A DNA stretch of 64,000 bases from an uncultured Alteromonadaceae bacterium (GCA_947501935.1 CANMXU010000007.1:1-64000), one strand, 5' to 3'; shown: positions 17,878-30,556, counted from the first letter of the stretch. Program-made: numbers and translations. Notes: generated by a model from the letters alone, not told the origin.

Positions 17878-20049
17878 TTAATGTAATAAAGGATGACTTA
17901 AGCGTTTAATATCAGATTGCGGATATAAAGCACTGGTGAATAACAATGTTTTACTTTCAGGTATTAAACTTAATGCACCATAACTTTTAAAGGTACGTGC
18001 AGGCAGTCTTACAATCGGCGTCAGGTCTTTTGTCGAAAAATCATAATAGGATATGTGATGGTTGCCATTTTTGTTTGTTCTAAAATAAACGCCGCCATCT
18101 TGATAATTCCAACTATATAAGGTTCTGAATATTTTAGCACTGACCTTTTTGGTTGATGGGCTATTTTCATCTAGCTCTTTTTGCCATAAACCGTATTCAG
18201 CATCTTTAGTGTAAAGCAGCGTGGTTGGTGAGATCATAATGCCATAGAAAGCACCATCAGTGGTTAATCTTTTAGTAGTGCCATCAGCTAAACTAAATTG
18301 GTATAGGTCTTCATATTCAACGTTAAAAGCGGAAGAAATAATGGCACTATCATCAAAGCTCCATGAGGGATGGTTGTGCCTATTATAAGGACTCTCTACC
18401 ACGCTAAGCTTTTTAGTTACAGTGTCAAAAACATAAAGTTTATCACCAGCACCATTTTCTGCAGGGCCAAGAAACGCTATTTTGGTGCCGTCATGCGACC
18501 ATTTTGGGTAACGGATACTTTTATTTAAATAGGTTAATTGTTCGCGCTCTTCGCCATTGATATCTGACTGCCAAAGCTCATAAAAGCCAGATTCATTAGA
18601 GACATAAGCAATTTTTTTACTGACTGCGGAATAATCAGGGTAATGATGATTATAATCTGACTGGATCACCGGAAAAGGGCTCGCGGCAATTTTATCATCG
18701 AGCTGAATACTGGCGATATAATATTTCTCTTTACGTTGCTGATAATAGAGCTGGCCACTTTGTTTGGCTATTTCAGGGTAACTAAAACCTTCAATGCCTA
18801 ATTTAGTAATTTCTTTGTTATGAATGTTAAGAATAAAACCGGCGCGGACATCGGCTCGTTGGGTTGCGTAAACAAGATAGTCGCCACTGGGGTGCCAAGT
18901 GAAACCGACGATATCTTCTTCACCTTCGGTTAGCTGTATTTCTTCTTTAGTGTTGATATTGACAAGGAAAATATTTTCATCAAAGCGATTAAAGCGCCTT
19001 GAAACGGCAATGTGTTCGCCATCAGGGGCAAAAGCCATATCTCGATCTCTATAACCACAGTTGTCACTACATGAAAATCTTATGGGTTTAGCGATATCAT
19101 TATTTAATGCTAAAAAGTAAACCCCTGCATCTTTTGCTGGTGCTAGATGACCATGAAAAGCCAAGGTGTTATTGTCAGGCGAAATATCTAAATAATAATA
19201 TCCCCCCTCGGCAGGGCAATCGGTTAATTTTTTTTCTTGGCCGGTAGTGACATTGAGTTTTATTAAGTCGCAAAAATTAGTGCCTCTGCGGGCAAAAAAT
19301 AAATATTTTCCGGTTTGATCCCATACCGATAATTTTTCGCTTTCTCTATCAAAAGTCAGCTGCTTAGCTTTAAGCTCAGGTTGATGGGTATCTTGCATAT
19401 ATAAATTTTTGCTGTCATCGGTTTTGTGCCAGCGATAAACCACATAACGGCCGTCAGGAGAAGGGGAAGCAAATAATTCACTGCCGGGGGCCTTGGTAAT
19501 TTTTTCAATTTCAGGGGCTGAAATTTTTTGACTATTTTCATAAAAATAACCAAAGCTAAAAACAATGGTCAGTACAATTAAGTAATGGGGAATGAAGTCT
19601 TTCCAAGTGCGCTGCATATTATTAAGTACATGGCGATGGCCTGCTGGGAGTTCTGCTTTATTTTCTAGGCTCGGTTTCGGCGTGCTTTCATCAGCTGATT
19701 TGTGCGCATGATCAGCTTCAGTGTCAAATTCAGGCTCAACTAGTAATCGATAGCCCACTTTTCTGATGGTTTCTATAACATCGGTTTCATCAGTGGCAGC
19801 GTTTAAATTTTGTCTTAAATGCCAAATGGTATTGGTTAGCGCTTTTTCACCTACATAGGCATTGCCAAGCCAAATATTTTCAATAAGTTCATCACGCGGA
19901 ATAATACGTGGGTAATGCAGGGCTAAGTAATTGAGTACTTCGATTATTTTGGGTTGCAACGACTGCTTCTCAGAATCTGAAAATTGAATAGCATACTCTT
20001 GCGGCAATATTTGACAGCGACCAATGCGGTAGGATTGACAGACCTTCAT
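17878..20049 (-). CDS. ToxR/CadC-like membrane regulator with beta-propeller sensor
   Basis: The protein has 723 residues. Residues about 1-110 form an OmpR/PhoB-type winged helix (QPKIIEVLNYLALH, ALTNTIWHLRQNL, ETIRKVGYRLL). A linker follows, then a single transmembrane helix near 155-172 (YLIVLTIVFSFGYFY). The remaining ~540 residues form a periplasmic TolB/DPP-type propeller with repeated SPDG/FAPDGEHIAVS blades. This is a one-component transmembrane regulator whose likely ligand is extracytoplasmic. It is divergent from the TonB receptor across a 440-base gap and is the obvious candidate to control it. Confidence 0.88.
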   Translation of the reverse strand: MKVCQSYRIGRCQILPQEYAIQFSDSEKQSLQPKIIEVLNYLALHYPRIIPRDELIENIWLGNAYVGEKALTNTIWHLRQNLNAATDETDVIETIRKVGYRLLVEPEFDTEADHAHKSADESTPKPSLENKAELPAGHRHVLNNMQRTWKDFIPHYLIVLTIVFSFGYFYENSQKISAPEIEKITKAPGSELFASPSPDGRYVVYRWHKTDDSKNLYMQDTHQPELKAKQLTFDRESEKLSVWDQTGKYLFFARRGTNFCDLIKLNVTTGQEKKLTDCPAEGGYYYLDISPDNNTLAFHGHLAPAKDAGVYFLALNNDIAKPIRFSCSDNCGYRDRDMAFAPDGEHIAVSRRFNRFDENIFLVNINTKEEIQLTEGEEDIVGFTWHPSGDYLVYATQRADVRAGFILNIHNKEITKLGIEGFSYPEIAKQSGQLYYQQRKEKYYIASIQLDDKIAASPFPVIQSDYNHHYPDYSAVSKKIAYVSNESGFYELWQSDINGEEREQLTYLNKSIRYPKWSHDGTKIAFLGPAENGAGDKLYVFDTVTKKLSVVESPYNRHNHPSWSFDDSAIISSAFNVEYEDLYQFSLADGTTKRLTTDGAFYGIMISPTTLLYTKDAEYGLWQKELDENSPSTKKVSAKIFRTLYSWNYQDGGVYFRTNKNGNHHISYYDFSTKDLTPIVRLPARTFKSYGALSLIPESKTLLFTSALYPQSDIKRLSHPLLH

Positions 20050-20491
20050 TTATTTTTTAATGACTCCTAAAGGATTTGCATAAACCATAAGCGTTTAAAT
20101 ACTTTTTGTGAATAGACTATTATTTTTATTATCAGAGAAAATGATCAATTAAAGAAAATGTTTGTCATTTCTTTAATAAATTGTACCAAACTTGCCAATT
20201 AAAATCGTAGTTTTTATCTAAATTATTAAAATCTAATGGCCAGTATAACTTATTGAAAATTAGTTATATTTATTTAATAGATATTAAATAGATATATAAA
20301 CGACTTCCTACAGATTGTGCATTTGTGTGATCTTCCATAAAAAGAGCTAGAGATTAAATAAAGCAAAAAATGTCTCTTCATATTATCAGTTCAGCGGGCG
20401 TTAAATTAAAGCTAAGACCAGCTTTGAGCAAAAAGATAAATGAAATACTAATAATTAGCCACACTTGAATATACAAGATAAGGGAGTTGTG
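20050..20491. other. Divergent regulatory gap, regulator / TonB receptor
   Basis: About 440 AT-rich bases separate the two divergent starts and contain no credible ORF. Apart from a small AAGCT/AGCTT hairpin near 20411-20426 I see no recognisable operator. Promoters for both genes should lie here. Confidence 0.4.
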
Positions 20492-23400
20492 ATGAAAAAA
20501 AATATTATCACTATAGCAATATTAAGCAGCGTTTCGGCTTTTGCTGCACAAGCTTTTGCAGTATCAGAACAAGAGATTGAAAAAAACTCAAACAATCAAA
20601 CATCAATTACAGAAAAAGAAGATGAAACCGCAAAAAAAGAAGTCGATGAAAAAATTACCGTCACTGGCTCGCGTTTACGTCGTGAAAACTTCACTGTAGC
20701 AACACCATTAGCAACAATGGATCAAGAAGCGATTGAAGATACAGGTATAGGCTCATTATCAGATATCCTTATCGATGAATTGCCACAGATTTCTGAAGGT
20801 ACTAGTAATTCAAATTCACAATCACAAGTATCAGGCACAGGTCTTTCTACAATCGATTTACGTGAATTAGGTACTAGCCGTACTTTAACGTTGATCGACG
20901 GTCGTCGTGTTGTTTCAAACTCATATTCAGGCAATATGGTAAGTTTATCGACAGTTCCATCAGGACTAGTAAAGAGAGTTGAAGTTATCACTGGTGGCGC
21001 TTCAGCAACTTATGGCTCTGATGCTGTTGCTGGTGTAGTAAACATTATTACCCAACAAGATAAAGAAGGTTTTTCTTTTAAAGCGCGCGGTGGCGAAAGC
21101 ACTGAAGGTGGAGCAAAAGAATACGGTATCGATATCGATTACGGTACTGAATTTAATGATGGTCGCGGTTATATCTTCATGGCATCTAGCTATGATAAAG
21201 AATACGGTATGACCTTTTATGATCGTGACCGTGCACAAATTCAAGATTCGTGGGATTACGATGAAGACTTAATGTGTAACCTTATGCAAACAGCCGACGG
21301 CGATGTGTGTATGCGTGATACTACATCATCACAATGGGCTAGTTTAAGTGACTCAATTCCAGGTGGCGTATTCAACGAAGCATCAAGTACCGAAGATGGT
21401 GGTGGTTACTGGTATAATAGTGACGGCTATCAAGGTAAAACGTGGAAAGAAGAACGAGATGGTATCAACACTAACCAATTTGTATTGTTACGTGTACCCG
21501 ACGAGAAAGCATCTGCTGCAGTAAAAATTGATTACGACCTAACTGATGATGTTACCTTTTATGGCCAAGTGCAATACAGTTATAACCGTTCAATAAATAC
21601 TAAAGCACCAGAAAGTGAAGATGAATGTGATTCAATTGTAACTCGTGACCTTGAAACAGGTGAGTTTGGTAAAGATTGTATCGGTCATATCCCTAGCGAC
21701 AACCCTTTTATGCCAGAAGAGATTCGTAATGAGTCAAGTAAGCGCGGTGATTGGGATCGTAACTTTGCTGAAGTAGGTAATATCACTACTGATAATAAGC
21801 GTACGACTATCCGTACTTGGGCTGGTCTTCAAGGTACTATATTTGATGGTAACTGGGATTGGGATTTATCAGTTGGTTACGGTCAGTTCGAACAAAGACA
21901 AACTCGTTACAACGAGATTTATGTTGCAAATGTAAGAAATGCGCTACATGTAGAGTCTGACGGTAACGGTGGTTACCAATGTGAAGACGCTGATGCACGT
22001 GCCGCGGGTTGTGTACCAATTAACTTATTTGGTGAAGGCTCTATTACGCCAGAAGCTGCAGACTACATTCGTGCAAATCCAACGATTAATTCTGATATTG
22101 AACAAACAACTGTGCTTGGTTACATAGCCGGTGATCTATTTGAAATGCCAGCTGGACCTGTAGCTACTGTATTTGGTTTTGAATGGCGTAAAGACTTCCA
22201 AAGCGTATCAACTAACGTACCTGAAGGTGGAATTACATTTAACTATGTTCCAGACTTTGAAGGTGATGTAACAGTTAGTGAAGCTTTTGTTGAAGCAGGC
22301 TTTCCATTACTTAGAGACGTAGCAGGAGCTAAAAGTTTATCTGCTAACGTTTCGGCACGTCTTGCAGATTACAGTTGGTCAGGTACCGGTTTAATTGGCA
22401 GTTACACCACCGGTTTAATCTACGAGCCAACTGATGGTTACGTAGTTCGTGCCAACTGGTCAAGAGCACAACGTGCGCCATCAATTACTGAATTATTATC
22501 ACCACCTCGTGGCGATTACGATTCATTTGATGATATCTGTGAGGAAGTAACAGCAACTTCCCCAGGTACAGTACATGATAACTGTCGTACTCACCCAGGT
22601 ATTGCGGCAGAAATTGCAGCTGAAGGTGAATTTGATATCAGCGATAACGGTTATTCTCCAGGTGTTGGTAACCCTGACTTGAAAGAAGAAACAGCAGATA
22701 CTATCTCTTTTGGTTTTAGCATCGCACCAGAGTTCCTAGAGGATTTCAGCTTATCAGTAGATTACTATGATATTTCAATTGAAGATGCAATGTCTGAATT
22801 TGATAACGAAGCTATCTTAGCTTTCTGTTACGACTCTTCAATACCGTTTGGTGCAGACAATCCGTTTTGTCAGGACATCAAACGTGATCCTTCAGATGGT
22901 CAGCTAATTGAAGTTCAGCAACGTGTTTATAACGTAGACGAAATCAGAACCAGTGGTATTGATTTAGAGGCAGTATATCAAGTTGATTTGAATGATTTTG
23001 GTGATTTAAAACTTAAAACTAACTGGACACATGTAATAAGATACGAAGAAACAAATACCGGTCCTGATGGTCAATATACAGTAGACTCATTAGGTACATT
23101 AGACAATGATTTATTTGAAGATTTAGCGACAGCTTCTGCAACTTGGTATAAAGATGGCTGGCGTGTTCGTTGGAGCATTAAGTATAAGAGTGGCGTAGTT
23201 TCAAGTCGTTCTCGTTATGATGACTTCTATGGTGAGGGCGGTATTTTTGAAGAGTATGAAGCTAATTGTGCAGCAGATGCTGATGCATGTGTTGACAACC
23301 CTGAAGCGCCATTTGCTTTAGATCTCCCGTCATATGTAAGAAATGATCTTTCAGCTTCTTACGAATTCGATTTACCAAATGACGGTGAGCTTCGTTTATT

Positions 23401-23527
23401 CGGCGGTGTAAATAACATTTTTGATAATAACGGACCATTTATTTTAGGTGGTAAAGGTAACTACGATAGTAACTACGGTGGTGGTAAAGGTCGCTTCATA
23501 TACGCCGGCGCCGAGTTTAAATTCTAA
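20492..23527 (+). CDS. TonB-dependent outer-membrane receptor
   Basis: From ATG 20492 (ribosome site AAGGGAG) the precursor has about 1011 residues. It starts with a signal peptide (to about AQAFA). The plug includes ITVTGSRLRRENF and the conserved RTLTLIDGRRVV and GGASATYGSDAVAGVVNII segments. A long beta-barrel rich in aromatic strands ends in GAEFKF with C-terminal Phe. Pairs of Cys in the loops suggest extracellular disulfides. The class resembles Alteromonadales receptors for peptides or glycans, and no Fur box is seen. Context with a propeller-sensor regulator and a nearby S9 peptidase favours oligopeptide uptake (inference). Confidence 0.93.
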   Translation: MKKNIITIAILSSVSAFAAQAFAVSEQEIEKNSNNQTSITEKEDETAKKEVDEKITVTGSRLRRENFTVATPLATMDQEAIEDTGIGSLSDILIDELPQISEGTSNSNSQSQVSGTGLSTIDLRELGTSRTLTLIDGRRVVSNSYSGNMVSLSTVPSGLVKRVEVITGGASATYGSDAVAGVVNIITQQDKEGFSFKARGGESTEGGAKEYGIDIDYGTEFNDGRGYIFMASSYDKEYGMTFYDRDRAQIQDSWDYDEDLMCNLMQTADGDVCMRDTTSSQWASLSDSIPGGVFNEASSTEDGGGYWYNSDGYQGKTWKEERDGINTNQFVLLRVPDEKASAAVKIDYDLTDDVTFYGQVQYSYNRSINTKAPESEDECDSIVTRDLETGEFGKDCIGHIPSDNPFMPEEIRNESSKRGDWDRNFAEVGNITTDNKRTTIRTWAGLQGTIFDGNWDWDLSVGYGQFEQRQTRYNEIYVANVRNALHVESDGNGGYQCEDADARAAGCVPINLFGEGSITPEAADYIRANPTINSDIEQTTVLGYIAGDLFEMPAGPVATVFGFEWRKDFQSVSTNVPEGGITFNYVPDFEGDVTVSEAFVEAGFPLLRDVAGAKSLSANVSARLADYSWSGTGLIGSYTTGLIYEPTDGYVVRANWSRAQRAPSITELLSPPRGDYDSFDDICEEVTATSPGTVHDNCRTHPGIAAEIAAEGEFDISDNGYSPGVGNPDLKEETADTISFGFSIAPEFLEDFSLSVDYYDISIEDAMSEFDNEAILAFCYDSSIPFGADNPFCQDIKRDPSDGQLIEVQQRVYNVDEIRTSGIDLEAVYQVDLNDFGDLKLKTNWTHVIRYEETNTGPDGQYTVDSLGTLDNDLFEDLATASATWYKDGWRVRWSIKYKSGVVSSRSRYDDFYGEGGIFEEYEANCAADADACVDNPEAPFALDLPSYVRNDLSASYEFDLPNDGELRLFGGVNNIFDNNGPFILGGKGNYDSNYGGGKGRFIYAGAEFKF

Positions 23528-23664
23528 TTTAAACTGTTAATAACTCCCTGTTTTACCCCTGAGTAACAATGCCACAAGGACGTGGATATTTAGCAAAATG
23601 GACATCGCTGTTCACCAATAGGTAACTTCACACGGACGTGGAGTATTTTTCCCAAGGTATTTTT

Positions 23665-24795
23665 ATGTTGATAGTTAAACCTCACCACCTCGTTATTTTC
23701 CTGTTTGCACTACTAGTGATTTTTGCTGGCGCTTACTTTTTCAAAGCTGAGCAAACGAGTGAAACAGCCGAGCATAGCAACGTGAGTGATGGCCCTTATG
23801 TTTTTGTTGAACCACAAGGTTTGAGCGCTCATTGGTTATGCAATGGCAATGTTGAAATTGAGCAGCTTGATGAGAAAAATTTTCCCTTAACGCTAAGTTA
23901 CTGCGATCTTAGTGCTAGTGTTTTTGCCACACAAGTGCCAGAGCAATCGACCCTTGTTTATAAAGGTGATTTCCCTGTCGCAGCACTAAGTGATTTTCAT
24001 GGTCAATATGACTTAATGTTCACGCTACTTACCAACAACGATATTATTGATAATAAAGGCAACTGGACTTTTGGCAATGGCCATTTTGTTATTACCGGTG
24101 ATGTTTTTGACCGTGGTGACAAAGTGACTGAAATATTATGGTTTTTATATCAATTAGAGCAGCAAGCTGATGCGGCCGGCGGTAAGTTACATCTACTTTT
24201 AGGTAATCACGAAGTGATGGTTTTAAATGGCGATTTACGCTATTTACACCCTAAATATCTGGTAAGTGCTGATAAGTTAGCCATCGAATATCAGCAGCTT
24301 TATGCCAAAAATAGCATTCTAGGTAATTGGCTCCGTAGTAAACCTGTGCTGGTAAAAATTAATAACATGCTGTTTACCCATGGCGGGTTTCATCCTGATC
24401 TTGCTAAAGATAAACGCACAATTTTTGACATTAACCAAGTGTTTAAGGCTAACCTCGTAAAAGCCGAAATGGCAAAGCCCCGAGAAGGCTTTGGGAAATA
24501 CCTGCACAAAAGCAATGGTCCGATATGGTATCGCGGTTACTTTGAAGAGAAAATCGCAGATAAAGGTGCTGATTATGGCGCCAGCGCTGCTGAAATAGAC
24601 TTATTATTAGCCCATTTTTCAGTTGACCATATTGTCGTTGGCCATACTTCACAAGAGCGTATCGAAGCTCGTCATCAAGGCAAAGTGATTGCCATTGATT
24701 CAAGCATCAAGTACGGAAAATACGGTGAAATTTTATTTATCGATGGAGATGAAAAGTGGCGCGGCACATTATCTGGAGGGAAAGAACTGCTTTAA
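23665..24795 (+). CDS. Membrane-anchored PPP-family metallophosphatase
   Basis: A calcineurin-like phosphoesterase of the protein-phosphatase (Shewanella-like) class. The metal-site motifs are in order: ALSDFHGQYD, ITGDVFDRGDK, LLLGNHEVM, FTHGGFHP and VVGHTSQ. From ATG 23665 (AAGG upstream) it has 376 residues, with an N-terminal membrane segment or uncleaved signal (LVIFLFALLVIFAGAYFF). The catalytic domain should face the periplasm. A GTG at 23638 in frame would add nine residues. Its substrate is unknown; relatives dephosphorylate phosphotyrosine peptides. Confidence 0.88.
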   Translation: MLIVKPHHLVIFLFALLVIFAGAYFFKAEQTSETAEHSNVSDGPYVFVEPQGLSAHWLCNGNVEIEQLDEKNFPLTLSYCDLSASVFATQVPEQSTLVYKGDFPVAALSDFHGQYDLMFTLLTNNDIIDNKGNWTFGNGHFVITGDVFDRGDKVTEILWFLYQLEQQADAAGGKLHLLLGNHEVMVLNGDLRYLHPKYLVSADKLAIEYQQLYAKNSILGNWLRSKPVLVKINNMLFTHGGFHPDLAKDKRTIFDINQVFKANLVKAEMAKPREGFGKYLHKSNGPIWYRGYFEEKIADKGADYGASAAEIDLLLAHFSVDHIVVGHTSQERIEARHQGKVIAIDSSIKYGKYGEILFIDGDEKWRGTLSGGKELL

Positions 24796-24876
24796 TTGAG
24801 TAATCGCTTAGGTGGTGCTTTTTACTGCTAAAATCCGTTATGATAGGGTTAGAGGCACTGCTATTGGATATTTAAT

Positions 24877-25242
24877 TTGCTGTTAAAAATTACCGGTCTT
24901 TTTTTTGTTGCATTAGGGATACTTGGCGCTGTATTACCTTTATTACCTACTACACCTTTTATATTGGTGGCGGCAGCTTGTTTTGCAAAATCATCTCCGC
25001 GCATGCATAAAATGTTATTACAAAATAAAGTATTCGGGCCATTAATTTATCATTGGCAGGAATCGCGCAGTATTCCTAAACGCGCCAAAATTATTGCCTT
25101 ACTTTCTATGGTACTTGCGGGGGCTTGGTCGTGTTATATTTTGCCAAGTTTATGGTTGAAGGTAGTGGTGGTGGCATTAATTGCCGGACCGTTTATCTTT
25201 TTATGGCGCTTACCTGTTTCTGATGGTAACTATAATCCCTAA
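24877..25242 (+). CDS. ybaN: YbaN-family (DUF454) inner-membrane protein
   Basis: This 121-residue hydrophobic protein has the DUF454 layout. An N-terminal hairpin (LGILGAVLPLLPTTPFILVAAACFAKSS) is followed by a cytoplasmic loop (PRMHKMLLQNKVFGPLIYHW) and two further spans. The motif PLLPTTPF is diagnostic. No ATG is available, so TTG at 24877 is taken as the start; no good ribosome site is seen. Function unknown in all species. Confidence 0.85.
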   Translation: MLLKITGLFFVALGILGAVLPLLPTTPFILVAAACFAKSSPRMHKMLLQNKVFGPLIYHWQESRSIPKRAKIIALLSMVLAGAWSCYILPSLWLKVVVVALIAGPFIFLWRLPVSDGNYNP

Positions 25243-25350
25243 AACTTATTTTTAAGGGGAATAGTTTAATAAGCACATTTTATTCAAATGCGCTTAAGGC
25301 TTATCTTTTCCTATCGCGCTAACTTTTCGCTTTCAACTTTTAACTTGCCG

Positions 25351-25392
25351 CTTCTAGCTTTCAACTTCTAGCTTTCAATTTCTAGCTTGGAA
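25351..25392. repeat. 14-bp tandem repeat, three units
   Basis: CTTCTAGCTTTCAA occurs twice exactly (25351-25364, 25365-25378), followed by TTTCTAGCTTGGAA (25379-25392). Degenerate related pieces lie just upstream from about 25325. The array is in the gap between two convergent genes and encodes nothing apparent. Confidence 0.8.
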
Positions 25393-25404
25393 CTTTACTG
25401 TTAA

Positions 25405-25989
25405 TTAAGCGAGTGCTTTACCTACTAAAGCAGCAAGATGATCAGGTAGCGTTAACGATAAGGCGATTTCATGGCCTCTTTCTGACATTTTTCGCCAAGT
25501 TAGCTGCACAATACGAACAATTTTTTCTTCTGTATGTTTTGCGGCAAAGGCATCAAAGTAATGGCTTAAAAAGACCAAGCAAGCAACGTCTTCAAGGGTT
25601 TGGCTATCGCTATTAGTTTTTAATTTTTCTTTACGAATAATGCAAGCGGCTTGTTCTGAGTCGTCTTCACTGTAGCCATTTTCTAACATTAGCTCTTTAG
25701 TTAATTGTGCGTGAAATTTACCTTGCTCTTTACGCCACTTTAAATAACCTGCTTTACCTGCGGCGAACTCTGTACGTTTTAAATGCCAACGTTTAATGTG
25801 CTGTGCACGCACTGCAATTTGTAATAGTTCATTTGCCTGTGGCCAATATTGGTTTAAACAGGCGCTCATATGTTGTCCATAAAGCAATTCATTAGGCACA
25901 GTATTGTTTTCAATAAGCGTGGTATTAGGATCTTGAGCATTAATTGCATCAATTGCAGAGAAAACTTGTTGAAGTGGGGAAGTAGACAT
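25405..25989 (-). CDS. DUF4202 domain protein
   Basis: This protein of about 194 residues is taken from the ATG at 25989 (MSTSPLQQVFSAIDAINAQD). Longer in-frame starts at 26061 and 26016 add hydrophobic residues that look like non-coding translation. DUF4202 hallmarks are visible: YGQHMSACLNQYWP, AVRAQHIKRWHLKRTEF, GYLKWRKEQGKFHAQ and CLVFLSHYFDAF. The many conserved His residues suggest an HD-like metal fold, but the function is undescribed. It stands alone on the minus strand. Confidence 0.85.
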   Translation of the reverse strand: MSTSPLQQVFSAIDAINAQDPNTTLIENNTVPNELLYGQHMSACLNQYWPQANELLQIAVRAQHIKRWHLKRTEFAAGKAGYLKWRKEQGKFHAQLTKELMLENGYSEDDSEQAACIIRKEKLKTNSDSQTLEDVACLVFLSHYFDAFAAKHTEEKIVRIVQLTWRKMSERGHEIALSLTLPDHLAALVGKALA

Positions 25990-26114
25990 AAATAATTCTC
26001 GAGAAATAAAAAGCATATTATAACATCGATAAATAATAATTCTCTTTGAAATTAGGAGCATTTTTAGCGGTAATTAAAATTATTTAGATATTATTTCACT
26101 AGAAATAAGCGCGG

Positions 26115-26143
26115 TTGACAAAAAGAGACTATTTTTCTAAACA
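26115..26143 (+). promoter_or_regulatory. Likely sigma-70 promoter of pyrG
   Basis: TTGACA (26115-26120) and TAAACA (26138-26143) are separated by exactly 17 bases. The site lies 158 bases before the pyrG ATG, with no better match in the gap. Confidence 0.45.
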
Positions 26144-26264
26144 ATGATCCATTGATCATATTGTCGTGACGGTGGCTTTTACGTATAATACTTTCCCGTC
26201 CTGTTAAATTAGTTTTTTGGTTAGCTGTTCGCTAACGATAATGTAAAAAACTGAAATAATTTAA

Positions 26265-27938
<1,674 letters not shown>

Positions 27939-27951
27939 AACAATAATAACT

Positions 27952-27977
27952 AAAACCGTGGCCTATGCCGCGGTTTT
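27952..27977 (+). terminator. Terminator of pyrG
   Basis: AAAACCGTGGC pairs with GCCGCGGTTTT (one mismatch) around a 4-base loop, 13 bases after the pyrG stop. The T-run is short (four T). It separates pyrG from the repeat region and eno. Confidence 0.7.
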
Positions 27978-27984
27978 ACGTTCA

Positions 27985-28286
27985 GGACGAACGTATGTCG
28001 CGAATGCAGGATGCTTGAGAGCGACGGCTTTCAAGGACGAACGTTTATGATTTTTGTTCCTGACAAATCATAACTACCTACATCCGTGTAGGCATGATTT
28101 TTGTTCCTTACAAATCATAACTACCTACATCCGTGTAGGCAATGTCGCGAATGCAGGATGCTTAAGAGCGACGGTTTGAAGGACGAACGTTTATGATTTT
28201 TGTTCCTGACAAATCATAACTACCTACATCCGTGTAGGCATGATTTTAGTTCCATGAAAGTCATAATTACCTGCATCGTGTAGGCA
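27985..28286. repeat. Composite palindromic repeat, two units of about 147 bp
   Basis: Two building blocks alternate. Block R2 (GGACGAACGT-flanked, with TCGCGAATGCAGGATGC...GAGAGCGA) occurs near 27994-28044 and 28141-28190. Block R1, about 50 bp, occurs at 28045-28094, 28093-28141, 28191-28240 and, degenerate, 28241-28286. Each R1 has two inverted repeats: ATGATTT...AAATCAT and CCTACATCCGTGTAGG. The order R2-R1-R1 is repeated twice with a period of about 147 bp. It resembles REP/BIME-type intergenic elements and has no ORF. Confidence 0.85.
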
Positions 28287-28372
28287 ATGAGCAGATAACA
28301 AGTAAGGCGAGTTTAACTGGCCAGTAAATAATTTTAATTTTATGCGTTTAAACTATTTTTTTAGGTAACTAA

Positions 28373-29713
<1,341 letters not shown>

Positions 29714-29750
29714 TTTATTTTTAAATAAATCACTGTCGCTCGTGCTAGTA

Positions 29751-29781
29751 AAAAGCTGAATATTCGTATTCAGCTTTTTTT
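29751..29781 (+). terminator. Terminator of eno
   Basis: A 12-bp stem (AAAAGCTGAATA / TATTCAGCTTTT) closed by the stable tetraloop TTCG is followed by further T residues. It lies 38 bases after the eno stop and is among the strongest terminators in the window. Confidence 0.9.
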
Positions 29782-29845
29782 ATGGCTAAAACTTAATGGA
29801 GCTATGAAGGTTAACAATATTTATCGTCATTCAGTACTTAATACC

Positions 29846-30556
29846 TTAAGCCGAAATTTTAGCGCGAAGCAACGCATCTTCTACATTTTCAAGCATGTCT
29901 TCAACCGATAGTGATGGCTGGAAAACTGCCACGCCAATTCTACAGGTAATTGACTCAGACAAGGGTAAGGCGGTGTGGTCAACTTTTTCGCGGATCTGTT
30001 CGGCTATTTCAAAGGGGGATTGAGGCTGTTGAGCGAGTAAAATCAAAAAGTTATCATCTATCCAGCGAATAAGCTTACTGTTTTCAGGTAAAGCATAATT
30101 TAATTCTTTGGCAATTTTAATTAGTACTTCGTCACCAATACTACTGCCATAAAGCTCATTTATACGTCTAAACTGATTAATATTAACCTGTAATAATGCA
30201 TAGGAGCTTAATTTGGTTTTAGCATGTTGATGCCAATTCTCTAATTGCAGTTGCCCGGTTCTGCGGTTTAAGGCGTTGGTGAGCGGGTCGGTCATGGCGA
30301 GCTCTTCAAAAGCTTGTGTTACTTTACTAATTTCATGGATGCGGCGATACGAGAAAATTAGCAAGCTGGTGGTAAGGCTGGCACCTAAAGCAATAACTTC
30401 GTCTAGCTCGTATTGTTCATAGTCACGCGAAAGCTGATAAAGCCATTCTAAAGCATCATAATAATGGAACAGTGCAAACATAATAGCATTGAAAATAAGC
30501 AGTATTATTACGTCGTTAATAAAGGTTTTTCGGTGTATGTATTGGTAATACAACAT
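29846..30556 (-). CDS. Membrane protein with degenerate GGDEF domain
   Basis: From the ATG at 30556 (AGGT ribosome site) it has 236 residues. Two transmembrane segments lie at the N-terminus (FINDVIILLIFNAIMFALF and a second near residues 50-70). A diguanylate-cyclase-like domain follows, with intact DPLTNALNRR and INQFRRINELYGSSIGDEVL. The signature position reads RWIDDNF instead of RxGGDEF, so cyclase activity is very unlikely. It may bind a nucleotide or act as a scaffold. A TTG at 30616 would add 20 residues. It is divergent from a solute-binding protein gene. Confidence 0.85.
   Translation of the reverse strand: MLYYQYIHRKTFINDVIILLIFNAIMFALFHYYDALEWLYQLSRDYEQYELDEVIALGASLTTSLLIFSYRRIHEISKVTQAFEELAMTDPLTNALNRRTGQLQLENWHQHAKTKLSSYALLQVNINQFRRINELYGSSIGDEVLIKIAKELNYALPENSKLIRWIDDNFLILLAQQPQSPFEIAEQIREKVDHTALPLSESITCRIGVAVFQPSLSVEDMLENVEDALLRAKISA

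Noticed and set aside
20722-21244. Minus-strand ORFs inside the TonB receptor gene
   Set aside because: They are shadows of the receptor reading frame, with low-quality starts and no independent signals.
23578-23642. Repeated GGACGTGGA words before the phosphatase gene
   Set aside because: Two copies 56 bp apart may belong to a dispersed repeat family, but within this window there is too little to define a unit.
28045-28286. CRISPR-like array of direct repeats
   Set aside because: The repeated blocks adjoin or overlap each other, spacers are absent or are themselves repeated, and no cas gene is near. A palindromic intergenic repeat family explains the pattern.
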